11,697 nt of DNA from JAAZPT01 sp034180455. Its GTDB lineage: Bacteria > Bacillota > Clostridia > Christensenellales > Aristaeellaceae. The stretch covers positions 1 to 11,697 of the forward strand of contig JAXFOG010000009.1 in NCBI GenBank assembly GCA_034180455.1. The letters run 5' to 3'. Shown one piece after another: positions 6,594-11,697 of this stretch (positions are counted from its first letter, which is position 1; every line of letters begins with the position of its first letter). Under the pieces are notes generated by a model, which was given only the letters and a program-made list of their open reading frames with translations, did no database searches and was not told the origin of the DNA. Made by a program: the position numbers and the translations under genes.

Positions 6594-7731
6594 AAAAAGT
6601 AAAGATAAATTTTATTTAAAAATGATAATGACTTCCTTAGCAAGAAGACGTGCAAGAATGTTAACAGCACTGCTTGCTATAGCTATGGGAGCAACAATTC
6701 TATCAGGACTTGTTACTATTTATTATGATATTCCTAGACAAATGGGTAAGGAATTTAGGTCCTATGGTGCAAACATGTTGGTAATTCCTACTGATCCTGA
6801 TAAAAAAATTACAAATGACCAGTTAGATGAAATTAAATCTTTAATTCCATCAGGAAAGCTAGTCGGTCAGGCACCATATATTTATATAAATTCTAGAATT
6901 AATGAACAACCTTATATGCTTGCAGGTACAGATTTAAAGGGAGCAAAAGAAAATTCTCCATACTGGCTTATTGACGGTTCATGGCCTGAAAAATCTAGAG
7001 AAGTTTTAATAGGTAATGAAGTTTCAAAGGCTTTGGAATTAAAAGAGGGAGATAAAATTATTATAAATACTCCCAAGGTTCATGGTAAAGGTTCTATAGA
7101 TACTAATTTTGTTGTTTCAGGAGTTGTAACAACAGGTGGTAAAGAAGAAGATCTAATTTTTATGAGTATTGATGATATTTCACAGCTTGTAAAAGATAAA
7201 AATTTTGATGTCGTAGAATATTCAATAGAAGCCGAACAAAATGAACTTTCAAAAATAGTATCAAATATTTCGCAAAAGGATGCATCTCTAACTCCACAAA
7301 TGGTAAAAAGAGTTACAGCATCACAAGATATAGTTTTGAACAAATTACAAGCCCTTGTATTAATTGTAACGATAATAGTATTATTCATAATGATGATATG
7401 TGTATCCACAACAATGATGGCTGTTGTAACTGAAAGGCGTAAAGAAATAGGTCTTAAGAAAGCTTTGGGTGCCACAAATTCCTCAGTAATTGTTGACTTT
7501 TTAGGTGAAGGAGCATTTTTAGGGGTTTTTGGTGGACTTTTAGGCGTTGTGTTGGGATATATATTTGCCAATAGAGTAAGTATTTCGGTATTTGCTAGAA
7601 AGGTAAGTTTCCTACCTCTTTTAGTACCTATGACAATTATTGTATGTGTAGTAATAGCTATAGTTGCATCTTTAATACCGGTATCTAAAACTGTTGATAT
7701 TGATCCGGCTTTAGTGCTTCGTGGAGAATAG
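6583..7731 (+). CDS. FtsX/MacB-type ABC permease B2
   Basis: A 382-residue MacB-like permease, partner of B1. An Arg-rich cytoplasmic start (LARRRARM) leads to helix 1 (26-46), then an extracytoplasmic domain without cysteine, and three C-terminal helices (about 258-282, 303-325, 345-366). The loop ERRKEIGLKKALGAT after helix 2 and the ending DPALVLRGE are FtsX-family hallmarks. The start is set by GGAGGTG (6572-6578) five nt before ATG 6583, inside the end of B1. The 11-bp overlap suggests equal production of B1 and B2. ATPase B follows 11 nt after the stop. The paired permeases plus ATPase match the order of the Campylobacter locus (Cj1661-Cj1663). Confidence 0.9.
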   Translation: MAGKKSKDKFYLKMIMTSLARRRARMLTALLAIAMGATILSGLVTIYYDIPRQMGKEFRSYGANMLVIPTDPDKKITNDQLDEIKSLIPSGKLVGQAPYIYINSRINEQPYMLAGTDLKGAKENSPYWLIDGSWPEKSREVLIGNEVSKALELKEGDKIIINTPKVHGKGSIDTNFVVSGVVTTGGKEEDLIFMSIDDISQLVKDKNFDVVEYSIEAEQNELSKIVSNISQKDASLTPQMVKRVTASQDIVLNKLQALVLIVTIIVLFIMMICVSTTMMAVVTERRKEIGLKKALGATNSSVIVDFLGEGAFLGVFGGLLGVVLGYIFANRVSISVFARKVSFLPLLVPMTIIVCVVIAIVASLIPVSKTVDIDPALVLRGE

Positions 7732-7742
7732 AAAGGAATTTT

Positions 7743-8462
7743 ATGGATATATTAAAACTTGTAGATGTTTCAAAAATTTATGGTGAACTTAAAGCCCTTG
7801 ACAAAATTAATTTAAGTGTAGAAAAGGGTGAATGGATTTCTATAATGGGTCCATCAGGTTCTGGTAAAACAACAATGATGAATATTATCGGTGCCATGGA
7901 TAAACCTTCAATTGGCGAAGTTATTTTGGATGGGGAAGATATAGCAAAAAAATCACCCAAGGAATTAACAGTTATTAGAAGGGATAAGATAGGACTTATT
8001 TTCCAACAATTTCATTTAGTTAATTATTTAAGTGCTTTGGAAAATGTAATGATGTCACAATACTATCATTCTATGCCAGATGCAAAAGAAGCAATGGAAG
8101 CTTTGGCTGCAGTAGGTCTTGCTGAAAGAGCCAAGCACTTACCCAACCAATTATCAGGTGGGGAACAACAAAGAGTATGTATAGCTAGAGCTCTTATTAA
8201 TCATCCTGCTATACTTTTAGCTGATGAACCTACGGGAAATTTGGATGAAAAGAATGAATATATAGTTCTTGACATATTTGAAAAACTTCACAATGCAGGT
8301 TCAACAATTATTGTTGTAACTCACGACCCTGAAGTTGGTGAAGAATCTGAAAGAATGATAACTCTTGAACATGGTAAGATTGCAAAAGAAGAAAAAATGA
8401 AAAGAAAAAGACCTGTTCTTGATTCTACAATAAAAGCCGAAAAACTTAAGGAGTTTATATGA
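7743..8462 (+). CDS. ABC transporter ATP-binding protein B (MacB/LolD-type)
   Basis: A 239-residue ATPase that pairs with permeases B1 and B2 just upstream. Motifs: Walker A GPSGSGKT (36-43), Q-loop Gln88 (GLIFQQFHLV), signature LSGGEQQR (137-144), Walker B ILLADEP (157-163), D-loop GNLDE (165-169), switch His194. The 'FQ.F.L...L.A.ENV' wording is standard for LolD/MacB ATPases. After the ATPase core there is a basic tail of about 35 residues (KEEKMKRKRPVLD onward) of unknown role. AAAGGA (7734-7739) precedes ATG. The stop overlaps the start of the FMN-binding gene by 4 nt (ATGA, 8459-8462), so the lipoprotein is translationally coupled to this ATPase. Confidence 0.93.
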   Translation: MDILKLVDVSKIYGELKALDKINLSVEKGEWISIMGPSGSGKTTMMNIIGAMDKPSIGEVILDGEDIAKKSPKELTVIRRDKIGLIFQQFHLVNYLSALENVMMSQYYHSMPDAKEAMEALAAVGLAERAKHLPNQLSGGEQQRVCIARALINHPAILLADEPTGNLDEKNEYIVLDIFEKLHNAGSTIIVVTHDPEVGEESERMITLEHGKIAKEEKMKRKRPVLDSTIKAEKLKEFI

Positions 8463-8926
8463 AAAGAATTTTAATTGTATTACTAATTATATCTATGGGG
8501 TTTGTCATGGTTTCTTGTGGAAGAGATAATAAAGAAGAATCCCCAAGCGTAAGCTATAAAGACGGCACATATCAAGAAGAATCTCCAAGCGTAAGCTATA
8601 AAGACGGCAAATATCAAGGAGAATCTGCCAAAGATGAAAGAGGTGGATTTGTAAAGGTGGAAATAAGTGTTAAAGACAATAAGATTGAATCTTGCACAAT
8701 GCAAAACATTGATGGAGATGGAAAAGAAAAGGATGAATCTTATGGTCAAAGCCTAAATGAAGGACTATATAAGATAGCCCAACAAGCTATAAATCTTGCA
8801 AAGTCATACCAAGATATATTAGTGGAAAAAGGAAGTCCTGAAGGAGTGGATGTTATCTCGGGGGCAACAGAAACCTACAAGCAATTTATAGAAGCCTGCA
8901 ACAATGCTCTTGCTGAGGCAAAATAA
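8459..8926 (+). CDS. FMN-binding domain lipoprotein (predicted flavinylated)
   Basis: A 155-residue lipoprotein. A hydrophobic signal ends in the lipobox-like MVSC with C20 as the lipid-bearing residue. A linker of two 14-residue repeats (EESPSVSYKDGTYQ and EESPSVSYKDGKYQ, 26-53) leads into an FMN_bind domain (about 48-152). The core GFVKVEISVKDNKI and the late motif D131-V-I-S-G-A-T137 fit this family. In NqrC/RnfG-like proteins the Thr of the xGAT motif carries FMN attached by the ApbE transferase, so T137 is the predicted flavin site (inference). It overlaps ATPase B by 4 nt and permease C by 1 nt (TAATG). A membrane-anchored flavin beside P19 and DUF2318 would suit extracytoplasmic iron reduction or electron relay. 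No ApbE gene is in the window, so it must be supplied from elsewhere. Confidence 0.88.
   Translation: MKRILIVLLIISMGFVMVSCGRDNKEESPSVSYKDGTYQEESPSVSYKDGKYQGESAKDERGGFVKVEISVKDNKIESCTMQNIDGDGKEKDESYGQSLNEGLYKIAQQAINLAKSYQDILVEKGSPEGVDVISGATETYKQFIEACNNALAEAK
8534..8617 (+). repeat. Two 42-bp direct repeats in the lipoprotein linker
   Basis: Copies 8534-8575 and 8576-8617 differ at only two bases (TCC/TCT silent, ACA/AAA Thr to Lys). The in-frame duplication lengthens the linker between the lipid anchor and the FMN domain by 14 residues. Near identity at the DNA level points to a recent event. Confidence 0.95.
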
Positions 8927-10128
8927 TGAAAGATTTATACACGGTTAATTTAGCAAAAAAGAATATAAAAAATAGAAAGGCAAGGTCAATTACCTTAATT
9001 TCTCTTGTAGGAATTTTAACTTTTATAGTATTCATGTCATCATTTATAATTTTTTCTCTTAAAAACGGCATGAAATCTCTATCAGATAGGATGGGAGCAG
9101 ACATTATAGTAGTTCCAGAAGGTTATGATTCCAAAATTACAGGCGCAATATTAAGGGGAGAACCTAATACATTCTTTTTTGACAAGGATATATTAAATAG
9201 AGTAAAAAAAATACCAGGAGTTGAAAAGGCTTGTGGTCAAGTTTATCTAGCTACACTTTCTGCTGGATGCTGCTCTTTTCCTATTCAAGTTATAGGAATT
9301 GACTTTTCTGATGACTTTAGCGTTAAACCATGGCTTGAAAAACAGATCAAATCTCCAATTAAAGCTGGACAAGTTGTTGTAGGTGCTAATATTGTGGGGA
9401 CTATTAATCATAAGATTAAATTTTTCAATCAAGAATTTGAGATAAGAGGTAAGCTAGTAAAAACTGGCATGGGTTTTGACAATTCAGTTTTTATGACAAT
9501 AGAAGAAACTCATAGATTAGCTACGGAATATGAAAAGATTATTAATCATCCAGTGGCAACAAAAGATGATATATCTTCTGTTTTAGTAAAAGTTGAAAAA
9601 AATAAAGATCCTAAAAAAATTCAAAAACTTATTAAGGAAGAATTTAAAAAAGAAAAAGTTTATCCCTTATTGCCAAGAAAAATAATGACAGAAGTTTCCG
9701 ATTCAGCAAAAAATATGCTTGTATATGTATATATATTGATAGCTTTGATTTGGATACTAGCTTTCTTTATTTTAAGTCTTGTAAATACCTTATCAGTTAA
9801 GGAAAGGAAAAGAGAATTTGCAACCATAAGGGTATTAGGAGCAACAAAGAAAAAACTCAGTGAAATAGTTCTTAGTGAATCTATACTGATTAATGGAACA
9901 GGGGCAGTCATAGGTTCTGTGGCTTCCTTTGTATTAAGTATAACATTTAACAATGCTTTTTCATCACTTTTGAATATGCCTTTTTTAAGACCAAATATAT
10001 TCCTCATGCTTTTAATGTTAATAATAGTAATAATTTTAGGAACCTTATTAGGACCAATTTCTTCAATTATCGCTATTAATAAAATGAATAAAGAAGAATT
10101 ATTGTTGATGCAAAGAGATAATGATTAA
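8926..10128 (+). CDS. FtsX-type ABC permease C with extracytoplasmic Cys-Cys motif
   Basis: A 400-residue FtsX-like permease, unlike B1 and B2. Helix 1 lies near 22-46, an extracytoplasmic domain near 47-265, then three helices (about 268-292, 318-345, 357-385). The loop KERKREFATIRVLGAT after helix 2 marks the FtsX fold. The outer domain holds C103 and a vicinal pair C115-C116 in LATLSAGCCSFPIQVIGID, a motif I associate with a separate subfamily of FtsX-like permeases in anaerobes. The C-terminus MNKEELLLMQRDND lacks the usual LRG-type end. It starts within the stop of the FMN lipoprotein (TAATG) with no clear ribosome binding site of its own, so it is coupled. As the only permease without a neighbouring ATPase it is the natural partner of ATPase A (1368-2045). 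It is the last operon gene and a terminator follows 17 nt later. Confidence 0.88.
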   Translation: MKDLYTVNLAKKNIKNRKARSITLISLVGILTFIVFMSSFIIFSLKNGMKSLSDRMGADIIVVPEGYDSKITGAILRGEPNTFFFDKDILNRVKKIPGVEKACGQVYLATLSAGCCSFPIQVIGIDFSDDFSVKPWLEKQIKSPIKAGQVVVGANIVGTINHKIKFFNQEFEIRGKLVKTGMGFDNSVFMTIEETHRLATEYEKIINHPVATKDDISSVLVKVEKNKDPKKIQKLIKEEFKKEKVYPLLPRKIMTEVSDSAKNMLVYVYILIALIWILAFFILSLVNTLSVKERKREFATIRVLGATKKKLSEIVLSESILINGTGAVIGSVASFVLSITFNNAFSSLLNMPFLRPNIFLMLLMLIIVIILGTLLGPISSIIAINKMNKEELLLMQRDND

Positions 10129-10145
10129 ATTATAGAAATATTAAA

Positions 10146-10180
10146 AGGGACTGTCTTAAGGGATAGTCTCTGATTTTTTA
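10146..10180 (+). terminator. Rho-independent terminator of the iron operon
   Basis: AGGGACTGTC (10146-10155) pairs with GATAGTCTCT (10162-10171), with two G-U pairs and a 6-nt loop, followed by GATTTTTT. It stands 17 nt after the last operon stop. Confidence 0.85.
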
Positions 10181-10223
10181 ACCAACTCCAAGAGACCTTT
10201 ATAGAAAATATTCTAAGGGTTTA

Positions 10224-10322
10224 TTAAGTTCTTTTCACTTCTTTTCCATAATAATTTTCATAGTTTTTCCTATACTGAACTAGGTAAGAAAATTGTTCTT
10301 TTTTCAAAGAATACTCTCGCAT
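10224..10322 (-). pseudogene. Short minus-strand coding trace, unrecognised
   Basis: On the minus strand ATG (10322-10320) opens 32 codons to TAA (10226-10224): MREYSLKKEQFSYLVQYRKN, then YENYYGKEVKRT. The amino-acid pattern (Tyr/Lys/Glu-rich helix ending in a basic tail) looks like the C-terminus of a real protein more than random AT-rich DNA. There is no ribosome binding site and a stop lies just upstream in frame, so I read it as a stub left by a deletion. I cannot name the family. Confidence 0.3.
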
Positions 10323-10339
10323 AAGGGTGTTCTTTTTTT
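10306..10339 (+). terminator. Terminator-like hairpin beside the recombinase remnant
   Basis: AAAGAATACTC (10306-10316) pairs with GGGTGTTCTTT (10325-10335), with two G-U pairs, an 8-nt loop and a run of seven to eight T. It ends 5 bp before recombinase homology begins. It probably belonged to a gene now deleted. It overlaps the minus-strand coding trace at 10224-10322. Confidence 0.6.
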
Positions 10340-10341
10340 CT

Positions 10342-10885
10342 TATAATTTATCAAGACTTGGAAGAGAATATCTCGAAATGGGAAGATTGATTGATAAAGT
10401 GTTTATATTTCTAGGTGTTAGATTTATTTCAGTTAATGATAAATTAGATACAGTTAAAGAAACAGATTCCAAGAAATCTTTTGAGGTTACTCTTAAAAAT
10501 ATTATCAACGATATGTATGCAAGGATATTTCAGTTAAGATAAAGACCTTAAAACACAATAGAGCAAGAAACGGATACTTTATTGGATCTGCTCCACCTTA
10601 CGGATACAAGATTAAAAAATCTAAAGAAGGTCAAAAACTTGTAATTGATGAAGATGATGATCCTGAATGGAATAAAGGGACAATTTTAAAAATGCTTACA
10701 AATCTAGCTTATACAGGGACTTTAGTACAAGGAGTTAAGCAACAAAATCTTGCCAAAGGAATTAAGCAACATTTTGTAGATGAAAGTCAGTATATAATTT
10801 GAATATAGAATTATACAGAGAACTAACCAGTAGCATATATCAAGCTAATGAAATAGAAGAAATGCAAATAGAGTTTTTGTACTGA
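10342..10885 (+). pseudogene. Broken large serine recombinase (fragment, frameshifted)
   Basis: Homology begins at YNLSRLGREYLEMGRLIDKV, the part just after the resolvase catalytic core, and runs on as FLGVRFISVNDKLDT. The frame breaks at about 10520: GCAAGG replaces an expected GCAAAGG, and the frame that continues reads KDISVKIKT, then ARNGYFIGSAPPYGYKI, a hallmark of the recombinase domain (PF07508 type). Further on, IDEDDDPEWNKGTILKML shows an internal deletion. The piece ends at TGA 10800-10802, and the C-terminal coiled-coil part appears in another frame (IELYRELTSSIYQANEIEEM) to TGA 10883-10885. The N-terminal catalytic Ser domain is missing. At least four lesions make it inactive. The GTG at 10327 is not a true start, as it lies inside a terminator-like hairpin. 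Confidence 0.85.
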
Positions 10886-10929
10886 CCCCTTTAATTTGGC
10901 TTTTAGTCAAACTTTTGGTGATCAGTACA
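10878..10929. mobile_element. 52-bp IS remnant made of two terminal inverted repeats
   Basis: TGTACTGACCCC (10878-10889) faces GGTGATCAGTACA (10917-10929), an imperfect inverted repeat. The right side read on the minus strand, TGTACTGATCACCAAAAGTT, followed by TGAC, resembles the ends of IS150-group IS3 elements. Almost all internal sequence is missing. The left end supplies the TAC-TGA that closes the recombinase tail. No target-site duplication is evident. Confidence 0.4.
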
Positions 10930-10944
10930 TATACCAGTGGATAT

Positions 10945-11028
10945 TTATAAGGCTATCGCCATAGCTTCGTTTCCTTTATATTGCGCTATATTCTCAATAA
11001 TTTTCAATACATTTTCTAAGTCTTTTCC
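10945..11028 (-). pseudogene. Minus-strand C-terminal coding trace, unrecognised
   Basis: The minus strand reads GKDLENVLKIIENIAQYKGN then EAMAIAL and a TAA stop (10947-10945). It is bounded upstream by an in-frame TAG. The helical, well-formed ending suggests a remnant of a transposase or other mobile-element protein. A loose likeness to IS21-type transposase endings is too weak to rely on. It lies next to the IS-like ends at 10878-10929. Confidence 0.35.
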
Positions 11029-11050
11029 CTACCCTTAAAGCTTTTCTTTG

Positions 11051-11059
11051 TGATATAAT
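11051..11059 (+). promoter_or_regulatory. Extended -10 promoter of the DUF6273-type gene
   Basis: TGATATAAT is a perfect extended -10 (TGnTATAAT, with TATAAT at 11054-11059). No good -35 is seen (ACCCTT at the 17-bp position), as is common for extended -10 promoters. AGGAG (11076-11080) and ATG 11087 follow, giving a leader of about 20 nt. Confidence 0.6.
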
Positions 11060-11086
11060 ACTCATAGAAAATTTTAGGAGAAAATT

Positions 11087-11697
11087 ATGAAAAAATTTAT
11101 TGCAGTTTTAGCAGCGCTTATATTTATTTCGTCATTTGCCTTAGCAGATGGATACAAGGTAGGCGATACAGTTGTTTTAGGTCAATATGAGCAAGATAAT
11201 GACCCTAGCGCCAAAGAGCCAATTGAGTGGCAAGTTCTGAAAGTTGACGGCGATAGAGCACTGATACTTAGCAAGCTTTGCTTGGAAGTCGTAATATTCT
11301 ACCCCGAAAGAGTGCCAATGTACTGGGGTAAATCAGATCTGCGCAAATGGATGAATGGTGAATTTTATGAGCAGGCCTTTAGCTCTGAAGAAAAAGAGAG
11401 TATACTACTTAGCACTATCAAAAACGCCAACCCCCATAGTATGAAAGGCGCTGGGCAAGATACTGAAGACTATGTATTTCTTCTCAGCAAGGAAGAAGTG
11501 CTTAATTTCTTCCCCTCCATGCCTGAGCGTGTGGCATATCCTACCGAGTATGTAAAAGCCAAAGGCTGCACCCTAAGCCCCGAAATAGGCAGCTGTCGCT
11601 GGTGGACAAGATCCAATGGCGCTCGTAAAGTGGATATGTGGGGCATTCGCCTAGATGGAAGAATGACCGCCTATGGCATGCAAGATGTAGACTGGCC
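11087..11697 (+). CDS. Secreted DUF6273-type protein (3' end outside window)
   Basis: Open from ATG 11087 to the window end (203 codons). A signal peptide (MKKFIAVLAALIFISSFALA, residues 1-20) is followed by YKVGDTVVLGQYEQDNDPSA and EPIEWQVLKVDGDRALILSK, the standard opening of DUF6273 proteins ('G..V.FG.Y.......PI.W.VL...G..ALLLS'). Next come LRKWMNGEFYEQAFSSEEKE, VFLLSKEEV and CRWWTRSNG, which are the family's later landmarks (RxWLN...F...AF, FLLS..EV, WWLRS.G). The family is often secreted or lipid-anchored in gut and oral anaerobes and its role is not known. AGGAG (11076-11080) sets the start. Codon use differs from the iron operon (CGC, CTG, GCC, CCC, AGC frequent), pointing to separate ancestry. 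It lies beyond mobile-element debris and has its own promoter. Confidence 0.8.
   Translation, partial: MKKFIAVLAALIFISSFALADGYKVGDTVVLGQYEQDNDPSAKEPIEWQVLKVDGDRALILSKLCLEVVIFYPERVPMYWGKSDLRKWMNGEFYEQAFSSEEKESILLSTIKNANPHSMKGAGQDTEDYVFLLSKEEVLNFFPSMPERVAYPTEYVKAKGCTLSPEIGSCRWWTRSNGARKVDMWGIRLDGRMTAYGMQDVDW

Noticed and set aside
7080..7571. 163-codon minus-strand ORF inside permease B2
   Set aside because: Fully antisense to a clear FtsX permease; Ser/Thr/Ile-rich shadow translation with no family features.
8483..8749. Minus-strand ORF with repeated AVFIAYAW segments
   Set aside because: It is the antisense of the 42-bp repeats in the lipoprotein gene; the repetition is explained by the sense strand.
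10327..10542. Intact 71-residue gene starting at GTG 10327
   Set aside because: The GTG sits in a terminator-like hairpin; the peptide is an internal piece of a serine recombinase ended by a frameshift.

Overview
The window is AT-rich with tight spacing, good AGGAGG-type ribosome binding sites and short overlapping operon genes. This suggests an anaerobic low-GC Firmicute; the overall look fits the Tissierellia/Clostridia, but the sequence alone does not fix the genus.

Layout. (1) Positions 1-128 hold the end of a gene that looks like a GNAT acetyltransferase. (2) Positions 129-800 are mostly decayed DNA, with the 3' end of an IS256-type transposase (about 406-567) and its probable terminal repeat. 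(3) Positions 796-952 hold three tandem copies of a 43-47 bp unit. Each contributes a promoter and the same dyad at the expected transcription start. (4) Positions 962-10128 are one ten-gene operon on the + strand: DUF4418 membrane protein, ABC ATPase A, FTR1-type iron permease, P19-type periplasmic iron-binding protein, DUF2318 membrane Fe-S-like protein, two MacB/FtsX-type permeases (B1, B2), ABC ATPase B, FMN-binding lipoprotein, and a third FtsX-type permease (C) of a different subtype with a Cys-Cys pair. A strong terminator follows at 10146-10180. (5) Positions 10224-11028 are a graveyard of mobile-element pieces: a broken large serine recombinase, an IS-like end pair 52 bp apart, and two short minus-strand coding ghosts. 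(6) From 11087 to the window end is the start of a secreted DUF6273-type protein with richer GC and different codon use.

How the genes work together. FTR1 + P19 + DUF2318 + two FtsX-like permeases + ATPase is the known core of the bacterial P19/FetMP-type iron uptake locus, as in the Campylobacter cj1658-cj1663 region. This copy adds a predicted covalently flavinylated lipoprotein, a Cys-rich DUF4418 membrane protein, and a second ABC pair (ATPase A with permease C) placed at the two ends of the operon around the core. The inferred picture is extracytoplasmic handling of iron (perhaps with copper on P19), with flavin and thiol/Fe-S redox steps at the membrane outer face, FTR1 as the iron channel, and two MacB-like mechanotransmission ABC modules driving parts of the cycle. 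The iron role of the core comes from family knowledge. The role of the outer ABC pair and the electron route are inference.
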